The position numbers and the translations under genes are program-made. Under the pieces are notes generated by a model. The model saw only the letters and a program-made list of their open reading frames with translations. It was not told the DNA's origin and made no database searches. This document shows, piece by piece, positions 18,848 to 28,148 of a stretch of DNA of 64,000 nt. The DNA is from Ruminiclostridium papyrosolvens DSM 2782 (lineage in GTDB: Bacteria > Bacillota > Clostridia > Acetivibrionales > DSM-1351), in the NCBI RefSeq assembly GCF_029318685.1, contig NZ_CP119677.1, positions 4,021,001-4,085,000 on the forward strand, given 5' to 3'. The first letter of the stretch is position 1, and each line of letters opens with the position of its first letter.

Positions 18848-20504
18848 GCAAGGCTTAATTTTGAGCGATTTAAAACGCTATTGGTGGGTCAGTGTAATTT
18901 TTTCATTATTCCTTATTCTGACTATGCCTATGGCACATTACATGCAAAAATTTAATATAAATATTGACAAATCCAATACTCAGTATATTAAAGAGTTTAT
19001 AGCTAATGAGCTAAGCTACACCAGAGGGATAAGCGCAATATATCCTGTTGTTATTCCTGTTATTATTGCAGTTTTAGCCTACAGATATATTCATAAGGGC
19101 CGTCAGGCTTCTTTGTATCACAGTCTTCCGGTTACCAGAGCGGAACTGTATTTTAACAGCTTAGTTTCAGCAGTGATACTGTATGTTTTGCCTTTATTAG
19201 TAAATGTTTTCGTTATGGGCTTGCTGAATTCCTTTAGCTTTTTATCTGATTTTTATACAATGGGACTTATTTTTAAATGGTTTGGACTATCGGTTTTATA
19301 TGGAATTTTGTTTATGTCCATGACAATTTTTGTTGGCATGTTTACAGGAAGTGCCATTGCTCAGATAGTATTTGTTTATATACTAAATCTGCTTCCATTG
19401 TTCTTTTTTGAAACTATAAAAATTAATTTATCTTCATTGCTATACGGCTTTTCAACTTTTTCATATACGGGTCTTTACCGTAAATTACCTATGACTATGC
19501 TCCTTAGCAACACCATACAGCATACACCTCGAATTATTATAAGTTATATAGTTTTATCACTGCTGCTTCTGGTGGGAGGCCTTGTTGCATTTAAACTCAG
19601 ACGGCCTGAAACCGCCGGTGATATTATAACCTTTAAACCTATACGACCCGTGTTTATATACGGTGTTACAGTATGTTCAACACTAGTGGGAGGCGCCTAT
19701 TTCTTAGGCATTAGCAGATCCTCCGTCTCCTTTGCGGTATTTGGATATTTCCTATGCGCATTAATAGGCTATGTCGTTGTTCAAATGTTAACAAACAAAA
19801 CCTTTAAAGTACTTAACACATACAAGGGTTATGTGGGGTATGCACTTGTATTAATAATCATGCTTCTGGGTGTCAAGTTTGATATTTTCGGATATATAAA
19901 TAAAGTTCCCGCTGCTGATGAGGTTGCAAATGTTTACATGGGATATAACCTCTACTGGTGGGAAAACCAAGACAGTGAAAAATATACAAACATGTCAAAT
20001 GACAATACTACCGTTTATAAAGAAACTTCAAATATAAAGAACATAATAGAGCTTCATAAAATGGCTCTGGATAACAGGAGTAAGAATGGCTTCTCAACTT
20101 ACATTGCCTATACATTAAAAAACGGCAAAAAGATTGTAAGATATTATTCAATTGATACCAACCTGTATGCTTCTGCACTGGGGCCAATATATGAAAGCAA
20201 TGAATACAAATACGGCAGATTCCCGATTCTTCATCAGGAAGCAGATGATATTAAGTATATACAGGTACACGATTATTCAAATAAAAAACAACCTACCGTC
20301 ATTTCTGATAAAGAAAAGCTTAAAAACTTTATAACAGAAATGCGTAAGGATATTAACGGTTTCAACTATGAACAGCTTGCAACCTCTGCTGAGGATAAGC
20401 TCTGGATAGATATTAATGACAATAACGACAGGATTGTTTCATATGGTGTAAATTCAAACTATACTAACACATTGAACTGGTTTAACAGTAACAACTATCA
20501 ATAA
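18822..20504 (+). CDS. ABC transporter permease with large C-terminal extracytoplasmic domain
   Basis: A 560-residue membrane protein. An N-terminal cytoplasmic stretch is followed by about ten hydrophobic segments up to residue 360 (for example the one containing VVIPVIIAVLAYRYI) and a roughly 195-residue hydrophilic C-terminus with no motif I recognise. The SLYHSLPVTRAELY loop is typical of permeases in GntR-ABC operons. GGGGTAAAGG precedes the ATG, which lies inside the end of the ATPase gene. Confidence 0.88.
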   Translation: MKSKTSLFKQGLILSDLKRYWWVSVIFSLFLILTMPMAHYMQKFNINIDKSNTQYIKEFIANELSYTRGISAIYPVVIPVIIAVLAYRYIHKGRQASLYHSLPVTRAELYFNSLVSAVILYVLPLLVNVFVMGLLNSFSFLSDFYTMGLIFKWFGLSVLYGILFMSMTIFVGMFTGSAIAQIVFVYILNLLPLFFFETIKINLSSLLYGFSTFSYTGLYRKLPMTMLLSNTIQHTPRIIISYIVLSLLLLVGGLVAFKLRRPETAGDIITFKPIRPVFIYGVTVCSTLVGGAYFLGISRSSVSFAVFGYFLCALIGYVVVQMLTNKTFKVLNTYKGYVGYALVLIIMLLGVKFDIFGYINKVPAADEVANVYMGYNLYWWENQDSEKYTNMSNDNTTVYKETSNIKNIIELHKMALDNRSKNGFSTYIAYTLKNGKKIVRYYSIDTNLYASALGPIYESNEYKYGRFPILHQEADDIKYIQVHDYSNKKQPTVISDKEKLKNFITEMRKDINGFNYEQLATSAEDKLWIDINDNNDRIVSYGVNSNYTNTLNWFNSNNYQ

Positions 20505-20546
20505 AAAAAGGGCAGTAATGGCGATATTACCATTACTGCCCTTTTT
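20504..20546. terminator. Shared bidirectional terminator
   Basis: A 17-bp stem (AAAAAGGGCAGTAATGG and complement) with an 8-nt loop is flanked by A7 and T6, so it can terminate both converging GntR-ABC operons. Confidence 0.95.
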
Positions 20547-20554
20547 TCATTTTA

Positions 20555-21274
20555 TTAACCTTCTTTTACCGGGGCTTTTCTTATCAACAAATATGATAAT
20601 CCCGAAAGTAAAAGCGTAGTAACAAGGAATATACCGGCTGCACTTATAGGCCCGTAGTTTGTATTTACTCCAAACATTGCTCTTAACCCGTTGTATAGCC
20701 ATTTAACAGTAGCTGCTGAACAAAAGTTTTGAAGTATATACGGAAGTACCATTGCAAAAAAGACCGGAACTCCAATTGATACACATATCTTCTGTATTTT
20801 GTTCATTCTGTAATAAGCAAGTGTTATAAAATACCCAAGAGTTATTGCACACGTATACAGTGTTACGTTCCATAAAAAAGAAATCACTATATCTCCGCTG
20901 CTTTGGGTTTTATCCTGATAAATCATTCCATACAAAGTATTATAATTTATTATTTTGTTAAATACAGCTGTAAAAGCCATATTAATAACTGTCATGCCTG
21001 CTGTTACAGGAATTACAGCCAAGAAAAAGCTTTTAAACTGAGTTTTTCTTGGTACACCATTGGACATTAAAAATAAATAATTTTTTCTAAAAGAGTTTAA
21101 GCCTACAATAAACAAAAATATTGCCGACGTCATTTCAATTCCGTTAAATGAGCTGTCATTCTCAGATGTGACACAAGCAAAAAATATTATCAGCGTTACT
21201 ATAATTAAATAAAAAATCAAGACAGTATTCTTCATCTCCGAAAAAATATATTTAGAAGCTGTTTTTAATCTCAT
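20555..21274 (-). CDS. ABC-2-type membrane protein of the second GntR-ABC operon
   Basis: A 239-residue protein with six predicted membrane segments. A TTG lies one codon upstream, but the ATG at 21274 has the better spacing (7 nt) to GGAGGGG. It follows the ATPase gene by 15 bp and is its likely membrane partner. It shares no obvious extracytoplasmic domain with the permease of the facing operon. Confidence 0.88.
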   Translation of the reverse strand: MRLKTASKYIFSEMKNTVLIFYLIIVTLIIFFACVTSENDSSFNGIEMTSAIFLFIVGLNSFRKNYLFLMSNGVPRKTQFKSFFLAVIPVTAGMTVINMAFTAVFNKIINYNTLYGMIYQDKTQSSGDIVISFLWNVTLYTCAITLGYFITLAYYRMNKIQKICVSIGVPVFFAMVLPYILQNFCSAATVKWLYNGLRAMFGVNTNYGPISAAGIFLVTTLLLSGLSYLLIRKAPVKEG

Positions 21275-21289
21275 CAATAATCCCCTCCA

Positions 21290-22141
21290 TTATCTATTAG
21301 TCATGTGAATGAATAGTTTCTGTAAATCAGGTTTTGTAACTTCCAATCCTTCGGGAATACCTGACTTATCCAAATGCCCAAGTATATATGCACTTTTAAG
21401 TCCACCTATGGTATCGGCTCCAAGTACATTTTTGCCTGCAGTAAAACTGTCAACCGCAGATATACTTCCGGTTATGGCATAGCCCTGTGACAGAACGCTT
21501 TCCACAGACTCCTTCAAAATCAGTTTGCCTGATTTTATTATTATAACGTCTTCAATTATCTCTGCCGCTTCTTCAATCAAATGTGTTGAAATGATAATAG
21601 TTTTTGGTTTTTCACTGTAATTTTTAAGCAATTCCTTATAAAAGAGGTCACGGTGATTTGCATCCAGTCCCAGAACAGGCTCATCTAAAAGGACAAAAGG
21701 CACATTGCAGGACAACGCTAAAATCATTTTGAATATAGATGTATAACCTGTAGACAGAGTTTTTATCTTTTGACTTAATTTCAGCGAAAACTTCTCACAC
21801 AATTCGCTAGCGTATTCAATGTCAAAATCAGTGTAAAATCCTTTAGTCCATGTAAATGCCTTTTTTACAGTCATATGCTCAGGATAGTAATTATTTTCAG
21901 TCATAAAATAAAGCTTTGATAAAGCACTATCATTTTCTATAACACTCTCACCGTCTACAAGAATCTCACCATCTGTAGGAAAAATCCTGTTTGTAATAAG
22001 GTTCAGCAAGGTTGTCTTTCCTGCTCCGTTACGGCCCAGCAGTCCGTAAATCTTGTTCTCTTCAAGCTTCAGGGTTACATTGTCCAGGGCTGTCACGTCT
22101 GCAAATTTTTTAGTTATATTCTTGATTTCCATTTGACTCAT
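21290..22141 (-). CDS. ABC transporter ATP-binding protein (second module)
   Basis: A 283-residue ATPase. Walker A is GLLGRNGAGKTT, Walker B is FVLLDEPVLGLD and the H-loop is STHLIEE. The signature is LSTGYTSIF, which departs from the usual LSGGQ. Its ATG overlaps the stop of the GntR gene (ATGA, 22138-22141). Together with the downstream membrane protein it forms an exporter-like module regulated by the GntR protein. Confidence 0.93.
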   Translation of the reverse strand: MSQMEIKNITKKFADVTALDNVTLKLEENKIYGLLGRNGAGKTTLLNLITNRIFPTDGEILVDGESVIENDSALSKLYFMTENNYYPEHMTVKKAFTWTKGFYTDFDIEYASELCEKFSLKLSQKIKTLSTGYTSIFKMILALSCNVPFVLLDEPVLGLDANHRDLFYKELLKNYSEKPKTIIISTHLIEEAAEIIEDVIIIKSGKLILKESVESVLSQGYAITGSISAVDSFTAGKNVLGADTIGGLKSAYILGHLDKSGIPEGLEVTKPDLQKLFIHMTNR

Positions 22142-22506
22142 ATTTCAAACCCTCTTTCCAACATTTTTAATATATCCTCTTTTGAAATTGAAAGCTTCTT
22201 TGCCTCTGTCACAAGAGATTTTATATAGCTTTCAAAAAAGTCTACCTTCCGTTGTTCAAGTATTTTTTCTTTTGCTCCGTTTGCAACAAACATGCCAAGC
22301 CCCCTCTTCTTATAAACAATTCCGTTATCAACTAAAATATTTATTCCCTTCAGCGCAGTGGCCGGGTTTATCTTGTAGTTTACCGATATCTCTGTTGTGG
22401 ATGGAATTTGCGTCTCCTCTTGGTACGCCCCCGCTATAATGGCATCCTCCAATTCCTCAGAAAGTTGAAGATATATAGGTTTGTCATTATTAAAATCTAG
22501 CTTCAT
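22138..22506 (-). CDS. GntR-family (YtrA-type) regulator (second module)
   Basis: A 122-residue repressor homologous in layout to the regulator at 17571. It has the winged helix PIYLQLSEELEDAI, IPSTTEISVNYKINPATALKGI and KRGLGMFV, and a short C-terminal dimerisation region. AGGTGG precedes the ATG. The leader between promoter and start carries four 8-bp tandem repeats that are good operator candidates. Confidence 0.92.
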   Translation of the reverse strand: MKLDFNNDKPIYLQLSEELEDAIIAGAYQEETQIPSTTEISVNYKINPATALKGINILVDNGIVYKKRGLGMFVANGAKEKILEQRKVDFFESYIKSLVTEAKKLSISKEDILKMLERGFEI

Positions 22507-22521
22507 GCCTTCACCACCTAT

Positions 22522-22553
22522 TTAGTTAATTTGTTAACTGGTTGATTGGTTAA
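22522..22553. repeat. Four 8-bp tandem repeats in the GntR leader
   Basis: On the plus strand the units are TTAGTTAA, TTTGTTAA, CTGGTTGA and TTGGTTAA, in perfect 8-bp register. They lie between the -10 box and the ribosome binding site, where a bound repressor would block transcription. Confidence 0.8.
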
Positions 22554-22568
22554 TTACTTCTATAACTA

Positions 22569-22597
22569 ACTATATAACTAAAGGTTATAAAAGTCAA
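22569..22597 (-). promoter_or_regulatory. Promoter of the second GntR-ABC operon
   Basis: Minus-strand TTGACT (22597-22592), a 17-bp spacer and TATAGT (22574-22569), about 60 bp upstream of the GntR start codon. Confidence 0.8.
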
Positions 22598-22717
22598 TAT
22601 GTAAATTTAAATTTTTATATACTTTTGAAAAGTTAAATCGTATAATTTACATATCTAAAATGAATAATGTACATAATTTTACATATGAATCCCTGTTTAG
22701 GGGTATACGGAGGTAAC

Positions 22718-23710
22718 ATGCCTAATCTGGTTACTCATTATCTTTGCGGCTTGGAAGCTGTTAAAATGATTGAAAATAAAGAGTGCAAAAAACTCATTGA
22801 ACAATATAAGAACGTCTTTAATCTAGGTGTTCAGGGCCCGGATATACTTTTTTACTATGGTATCTGGCCTTGGTCTCCTAAAACTAAATATGGCACTATA
22901 GGAGAGAAATTTCATATATCAAAAGTGAATATTGTATTCAGTAATATTATTGACTACATTTTAAAGCAGGAGGGGACTGTAAAAGACATTCTTACAGTTT
23001 ATTTTATGGGCTTTTTATGCCATAACTGTCTGGACAGTATTACTCACCCTTATATATTCTACAAATCAGGCTTTAAGACTGACGATGATCAGCGCACAAA
23101 CCTGTATCACTACTATCACAGGCGTTTTGAGACTTCCATTGACGTATTGATGTGCAATCGCCTTTTAAAGAAAAAAGTTCATGAGATACGAATTAACAAA
23201 CTGATAGGTATACCTGTCAGGGAACGTGACATAATCGGGGATATGTACGAAAGCGTTATAGCCTCGGTTTTTAATTTTAAAATCCCCGGTAAGCTTATAT
23301 CAAGAGCCATAAAGGATATGAATATAGTAGAAAAACTCCTTAGGGACCCACATGGTATAAAGAAGAAATTTGTAGCAGGTGTAGACCAACTTTTGTATGG
23401 ATTCCCTCTTTTCTCCAGCCTCATTTTCCCTTTACAGCTAAAGGACGGCTTGGATTACTTGAATCTTGCAAAAAAAGAATGGGCAATGCCATATGATAAA
23501 AACCGCAAAAGTAATCTTTCATTTATAGAAATGTTTAAAGAAGCCTGCGACAAAACGCAACGCTTTTGTCAGGTACTATATTCAACTATAACAGAGAACA
23601 CATCCAATGTTTCTAATGCCTTGAAACTATTTGGGAACAATTCCTACACTTCAGGAATCAATTGTGATTTGTCAGTTAAATTCAAATACCACGATATTAT
23701 TTTTGATTAA
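22718..23710 (+). CDS. Zinc-dependent phospholipase C-family protein
   Basis: A 330-residue protein resembling the zinc-dependent phospholipase C/S1-P1 nuclease-like domain. Features are the N-terminal MPNLVTHYLCGLEA (the M-P-x-x-x-T-H start of the family), NLGVQGPDILFYYG, FLCHNCLDSITHPY and YHYYHRRFETSID, whose His and Asp residues are candidate zinc ligands. There is no signal peptide, so it is probably cytoplasmic. The ATG at 22718 is preferred to the frame's earlier ATG at 22667 because GGAGG precedes it and homologues begin MPxxxTH. Its 3' end overlaps that of the convergent glycerate kinase gene by 14 bp. Confidence 0.85.
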   Translation: MPNLVTHYLCGLEAVKMIENKECKKLIEQYKNVFNLGVQGPDILFYYGIWPWSPKTKYGTIGEKFHISKVNIVFSNIIDYILKQEGTVKDILTVYFMGFLCHNCLDSITHPYIFYKSGFKTDDDQRTNLYHYYHRRFETSIDVLMCNRLLKKKVHEIRINKLIGIPVRERDIIGDMYESVIASVFNFKIPGKLISRAIKDMNIVEKLLRDPHGIKKKFVAGVDQLLYGFPLFSSLIFPLQLKDGLDYLNLAKKEWAMPYDKNRKSNLSFIEMFKEACDKTQRFCQVLYSTITENTSNVSNALKLFGNNSYTSGINCDLSVKFKYHDIIFD

Positions 23711-24833
23711 CATGGTGTTTAAGCAACCTCATTACCATGTCAACGGTATCAGCCAGATCTTTCTTGCTTCTGGCTTTTGCCTTTTCAAATGGCATAGCTA
23801 CTCTGTTAATACTTACAATAGCCGACACTCCCATTTCATAGGCTGCTTCAGCTCCATCCCCCACATCTCCTACTAGGGCAACAACAGGAATATTCTTACT
23901 TTTAGCACGGGCAGCAACGCCTATAACAACCTTTCCTCTGAGACTTTGGCGGTCAATTCTTCCTTCCCCTGTAAAAATAACATCGGCATCTTTTATTATG
24001 TTTTCAAAGCCTGCTAAATCAAGGACTGTTTCGATTCCGGGTTTGAGACTTCCTTTAAGGAAAGCCAGTATTCCTGCACCCATTGCACCTGCTGCACCAC
24101 TTCCCGGAATTTTTGATACATCAACTCCCAGCTGACTTTTTATTGTCTCGGATAAATCCATAAGATTTTTGTCGAGGAGTAAAACCATATCCCGGTCGGC
24201 ACCTTTTTGTGGTGCATAAACATACGCAGCACCGTTTTTACCGTACATGGGATTGTCAATATCGCACATAGCAGTTATTTTACAATCTTTAAGGAGCCTT
24301 TCAGCAGAAGCAGTGTCAATATGCGCTATTTCTGCCAAGGTACTACCTGTGGGAATAAACTCATCCCCTGCCTTGTTCTTAAAGCATACACCCAAAGCAC
24401 ACGCCATTCCGGTACCACCATCGTTTGTACAACTTCCCCCAAGGCCTATTATTATCTCACGGCAGCCGTTTTCTACAGCATGACGTATCATTGTACCAAC
24501 TCCAAAGGTAGTGGTGACAGAAGGATTTAGCCTTTGTTCTGCCAATGGAAGGCCTGCAAACATGGCTGTCTCCAGTATGGCTGTATTGCCTTTTCTGGCG
24601 TAATAGCCTTGCAGTTTTTCATTATAAGGTCCTGTAGCCATAAGAGTAACCTTTTGCGCTCCAAGAAGCTGTATGAAGCAATCAGATGTACCTTCCCCTC
24701 CATCAGCCACGGGTATTTCAATTATTTCACTGTCAGGATAAAATTCTATAATTTTTGATTTTACTATGCCACAAACCTCAACAGAACTCATACTTCCTTT
24801 AAAAGAGTCAGGAGCAATCACAAACTTCTTCAT
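23697..24833 (-). CDS. Glycerate kinase (GlxK/GckA type)
   Basis: A 378-residue cytoplasmic enzyme that phosphorylates D-glycerate to 2- or 3-phosphoglycerate. Family marks are KKFVIAPDSFKGSMSS at the N-terminus, VADGGEGTSDCF, GLGGSCTNDGGTGMA and FTGEGRIDRQSLRGK. The length is normal for the family. It is separated from upstream pfkA by a long hairpin and is probably monocistronic. No glyoxylate or tartronate pathway genes are adjacent. Confidence 0.93.
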   Translation of the reverse strand: MKKFVIAPDSFKGSMSSVEVCGIVKSKIIEFYPDSEIIEIPVADGGEGTSDCFIQLLGAQKVTLMATGPYNEKLQGYYARKGNTAILETAMFAGLPLAEQRLNPSVTTTFGVGTMIRHAVENGCREIIIGLGGSCTNDGGTGMACALGVCFKNKAGDEFIPTGSTLAEIAHIDTASAERLLKDCKITAMCDIDNPMYGKNGAAYVYAPQKGADRDMVLLLDKNLMDLSETIKSQLGVDVSKIPGSGAAGAMGAGILAFLKGSLKPGIETVLDLAGFENIIKDADVIFTGEGRIDRQSLRGKVVIGVAARAKSKNIPVVALVGDVGDGAEAAYEMGVSAIVSINRVAMPFEKAKARSKKDLADTVDMVMRLLKHHVNQK

Positions 24834-24853
24834 TTGACATTCCTCTTTTCACG

Positions 24854-24915
24854 CTTATATGTATAAAAAGAACACATATTCCATACGAAATCTGTGTTCT
24901 TTTTATACATATAAG
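24854..24915 (-). terminator. 23-bp perfect inverted repeat after pfkA
   Basis: The arms 24854-24876 and 24893-24915 are perfectly complementary, with a 16-nt loop. The inner part (AAGAACACA / TGTGTTCTT followed by T5) acts as a terminator for pfkA. The outer 9 bp of AT pairs extend it to an unusual length. Confidence 0.85.
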
Positions 24916-24928
24916 TTATTAATATTTA

Positions 24929-25912
24929 TTATATTGAAAGTATATTACTTAGTTCAAGAAGCTCATTGTCAATATCCTTTTTCATAGCCAATGCTTCATC
25001 TATATCAATATCAACAACCTTAGAATCCTTTACAGATATAATTCTGTTAAATACACCATCTTTAAGCAATGTCACAGCCTTTGCTCCCATAACACTTGCC
25101 ATAACTCTGTCCTGAATAGTCGGGCTTCCGCCTCTTTGGATATATCCCAAGACTGTTCCTCTTGTTTCTATTCCTGTAAGGTCTTCTATCTTCTTGGCAA
25201 GCTCCAGTGCTCCACCTATTTTCTCAGCAACACCTTCAGCCAATATGATAATATAGTTTTTCTTTCCGCTATTTCTTCCCTGAATTATTTTTCTTATGAT
25301 ATCTTTATCAAAATCGAATTCTCTTTCAGGAAGAAGAATTACTTCCGCACCGCCTGCAATTCCTACATTCAAAGCAATATGTCCTGCACGGCGTCCCATT
25401 ACTTCAAGTACGCTGCATCGTTCATGTGAATATGCCGTATCTCTGATTTTGTCAAGTGCGTCCTGAACAGTATTCATTGCTGTATCGTAGCCTATTGTAT
25501 ATTCTGAACTTGCTATGTCATTATCAATTGTTCCCGGCAAACCCATAACCTTCATACCAAATTTACTGAAATCTCTGGCTCCTCTGTATGAACCGTCTCC
25601 TCCGATAACAACAAGTGCATCCATACCAAAAGCCTTTGAAATTGACATGGCCTTCTGCATGCCTTCGTCAGTTGTAAATGCCTTACATCTGGCTGTCTGA
25701 AGTATAGTTCCCCCTCTATGAATAATATCCGATACATCTCTGGCGCTCATATCAAATATATCTCCGGTAACTAAACCATTGTAACCTTTCCTGATACCCA
25801 GCATCTTGAAGCCGTGATATATACCTGTTCTTACAACAGCACGTATGGCAGCATTCATTCCCGGTGCATCCCCGCCGCTGGTAAGTACTCCTATTGTTTT
25901 AATGTCGCTCAT
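24929..25912 (-). CDS. pfkA: ATP-dependent 6-phosphofructokinase
   Basis: A 327-residue glycolytic enzyme making fructose 1,6-bisphosphate. Motifs are GVLTSGGDAPGMNAAIRA, GGDGSYRGA (Gly in the position that marks ATP rather than pyrophosphate use), PGTIDNDI with the catalytic Asp, and EVMGRRAGHIAL for fructose 6-phosphate binding. The length is slightly above the 319-320 typical of the family. GGGGAGGT precedes the ATG. It appears monocistronic, not paired with pyruvate kinase as in many Firmicutes. Confidence 0.97.
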   Translation of the reverse strand: MSDIKTIGVLTSGGDAPGMNAAIRAVVRTGIYHGFKMLGIRKGYNGLVTGDIFDMSARDVSDIIHRGGTILQTARCKAFTTDEGMQKAMSISKAFGMDALVVIGGDGSYRGARDFSKFGMKVMGLPGTIDNDIASSEYTIGYDTAMNTVQDALDKIRDTAYSHERCSVLEVMGRRAGHIALNVGIAGGAEVILLPEREFDFDKDIIRKIIQGRNSGKKNYIIILAEGVAEKIGGALELAKKIEDLTGIETRGTVLGYIQRGGSPTIQDRVMASVMGAKAVTLLKDGVFNRIISVKDSKVVDIDIDEALAMKKDIDNELLELSNILSI

Positions 25913-26035
25913 TTCAAAACCTCCCCATAAACAGTAAAATCTGAATGTCGTATATATACATCAAATTTTTATACAAAACTGAACCCAATTGAGTTCATTA
26001 TAAACCAATACAACATCAGAAACAATATAAATCAG

Positions 26036-26938
26036 TTACTTTGTTTTTTTATACATACAATTTCCAATAGCTTCTCCAGCCAGAACTCTTGTTTCAAAGC
26101 CTTCTTCAGTCTGTTGTATTATATCTTCATCAATTTTAACCATGTCCTTTTTAAAAATCAGAAGAACAGTAGAACCACCGAATTTAAAAAATCCTTTTTC
26201 ATCGCCTCTTGAAACACGTTCCCCGGGAGTATAAGTCTGAATTATTGAGCCTACTGAGGTTGCTCCCACTTCTATGTATAGAACATCCCCAAAATTGTCT
26301 GTTTTAAATATGCTGTATTCCCTTTTGTTTCTGCAAAAAAGCTCAGGTATTTTCTTTAATGCAACAGGATTTACAGAGTAGTATTCGCCCTTTATTTTGT
26401 GTGTTTCCATACACTTACCGCTGTCAAAGAAATGGAATCTGTGATAGTCTACGGGACAAAGCCTTAATATCATATAAGTACCCCCATTGTAATCCTGAGC
26501 CAGTTTTTCGTCCTGAAGGAGGTCACTTAAACTGTAGGTCATTCCTTTTATCTGAAGAAGTTTTTCCTTATCTATATTCTCCCATGCCTGAAGTCGTCCA
26601 TCCCCCGGAGACAGGAGTTTTTCTTGAGCTTTGTCAAAATTTCTGGCAGAAGATTTCAGTTTTCTGGCAAAGAAATCATTGAAGCTTTTGAAATCTTCCG
26701 GCTTGTCCTGACATTCATTAATATCTATTGAAAATTTATCTGCAAAACCCTTTATAGTCCTGCGGCTTATTTTCCTGTCACAGAAAAATCCCGTCAAAGC
26801 AGAATATACCTTACGTTTTACAAGGAGTTCCAAGCCCAGCTTTCCTCTTCTTGTTGTGTACAGGGTATCAAGGAGATTGCCTCCTGCTACCTGCTCAATA
26901 TCATATTGTTTGTTCTTTCTATTATAAATCTTAATCAT
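26036..26938 (-). CDS. psd: Phosphatidylserine decarboxylase proenzyme
   Basis: A 300-residue membrane-associated enzyme that makes phosphatidylethanolamine. Conserved parts are [34 protein letters not shown] and the C-terminal FGGSTVLL. Self-cleavage is expected before Ser256, which becomes the pyruvoyl group. His166 in the DYHRFHF motif is the expected proteolytic triad member. The clostridial type II length fits. No pssA gene is adjacent in this window. Confidence 0.95.
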   Translation of the reverse strand: MIKIYNRKNKQYDIEQVAGGNLLDTLYTTRRGKLGLELLVKRKVYSALTGFFCDRKISRRTIKGFADKFSIDINECQDKPEDFKSFNDFFARKLKSSARNFDKAQEKLLSPGDGRLQAWENIDKEKLLQIKGMTYSLSDLLQDEKLAQDYNGGTYMILRLCPVDYHRFHFFDSGKCMETHKIKGEYYSVNPVALKKIPELFCRNKREYSIFKTDNFGDVLYIEVGATSVGSIIQTYTPGERVSRGDEKGFFKFGGSTVLLIFKKDMVKIDEDIIQQTEEGFETRVLAGEAIGNCMYKKTK

Positions 26939-27010
26939 TGTATTCTCTTTTCTATAAATAATTTTTCCCTTAATGAGAATTTTATATTATTGAGAAAATT
27001 AATGCAATTT

Positions 27011-27062
27011 AAAAAACTCCTCCCGACATATTATTATTTTATGCCAAGAAGGAGTTTTTTTA
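27011..27062 (-). terminator. Terminator of the GH43 gene
   Basis: Arms AAAAACTCCT and AGGAGTTTTT enclose a 28-nt loop, 26 bp after the GH43 stop. T6 follows on the minus strand (and also on the plus strand). Confidence 0.75.
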
Positions 27063-27087
27063 GTCATTTTATGTTTTGTATGACGGT

Positions 27088-28068
27088 TTACTTGTATGGG
27101 TCTATTGTTTGAATAGTTCCATCCTCGTTATATTTTAATTCAGTAAATTTCACGCATCTCTTATTGTCACGGCCACCTGATAATGAGCTGTCATGGTAGA
27201 ACAGATACCACTTATCCTGATACTGTACTATTGAGTGGTGAGTAGTCCATCCTACAACCGGTGTGAGTATTTTTCCTTTGAATACAAAAGGTCCTTTTGG
27301 ATTATTACCAACTGCATATACAATGGTATGAGTTGTACCTGTTGAGTATGAAAGGTAATAATTCCCATTATATTTATGCATCCACGGGCCTTCAAAATAT
27401 CTTCTGTCTTCGTCCCCGGCAAGAATAGGATTACCCTCTTCATCAACAATTGATATCTCTTCCGGCGCTTCTTTGAATGTAAGCATATCATCACTCAATT
27501 CAGCTACTCTTGGACCTATAGCCGGTGCTGATACATCAGGACCTTCAGCGTCAGGACTAAAGCTGCCTGTCTGCCACTTTTCAAGTTGACCGCCCCAAAG
27601 ACCACCGAAATAAATGTAAGCTCTGTTGTCATCATCCACTAAAACAGCAGGGTCTATGCTGAAGCTGCCGGGAATAGGCTCTTTTTGAGCTGTAAACGGC
27701 CCAGCCGGTGATGAACTTGAAGCTACTCCGATTCTGAATATACCATCCTTATCCCTTGCAGGGAAATACAAATAGTAGGTGTTATTTTTGAAAGCAGCGT
27801 CCGGTGCCCACATTTGCTTAGATACCCATGGAACATCTTTCATGTGCAGAGCTTCACCATTATCAACACAAGGCGAATTTAAATCCTCCAAAGACAATAT
27901 GTGATAGTCTTCCATCATATACTGGTCTCCGTTATCATTTGAAACTATATCCTCGTCAAGGTCGTGAGAAGGATATATATAAATTTTGCCTTCAAATACA
28001 TGTGCAGAAGGGTCTGCTGTATAAATGTGTTCCACTAAAGGTTCTTTTTGTTTTACGATTTTCTCCAT
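27088..28068 (-). CDS. GH43-family glycoside hydrolase (xylosidase/arabinofuranosidase type), cytoplasmic
   Basis: A 326-residue five-bladed beta-propeller enzyme. The three GH43 acids are visible: Asp19 in YTADPSAHV (base), the Asp in FSIDPAVLVDDD (pKa modulator) and the Glu in YFEGPWMHKYNG (acid). There is no signal peptide, dockerin or binding module, so it should act inside the cell on imported arabino- or xylo-oligosaccharides (inference). It is monocistronic with its own promoter (28121-28148) and AAGGAG site. Confidence 0.92.
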   Translation of the reverse strand: MEKIVKQKEPLVEHIYTADPSAHVFEGKIYIYPSHDLDEDIVSNDNGDQYMMEDYHILSLEDLNSPCVDNGEALHMKDVPWVSKQMWAPDAAFKNNTYYLYFPARDKDGIFRIGVASSSSPAGPFTAQKEPIPGSFSIDPAVLVDDDNRAYIYFGGLWGGQLEKWQTGSFSPDAEGPDVSAPAIGPRVAELSDDMLTFKEAPEEISIVDEEGNPILAGDEDRRYFEGPWMHKYNGNYYLSYSTGTTHTIVYAVGNNPKGPFVFKGKILTPVVGWTTHHSIVQYQDKWYLFYHDSSLSGGRDNKRCVKFTELKYNEDGTIQTIDPYK

Positions 28069-28120
28069 ACGACTTTCTCCTTAAATTAACATAATAGTTA
28101 TAATAGAGTTAACTGTTACC

Positions 28121-28148
28121 ATTATATCAATATTTTATTAACAATCAA
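28121..28148 (-). promoter_or_regulatory. Promoter of the GH43 gene
   Basis: Minus-strand TTGATT (28148-28143), a 16-bp spacer and TATAAT (28126-28121), about 55 bp upstream of the start codon. Confidence 0.7.

Noticed and set aside
25980-25997. Small TGAACCCAATTGAGTTCA hairpin between psd and pfkA
   Set aside because: It is short, with no T-run and no clear promoter relation, so no role can be supported.
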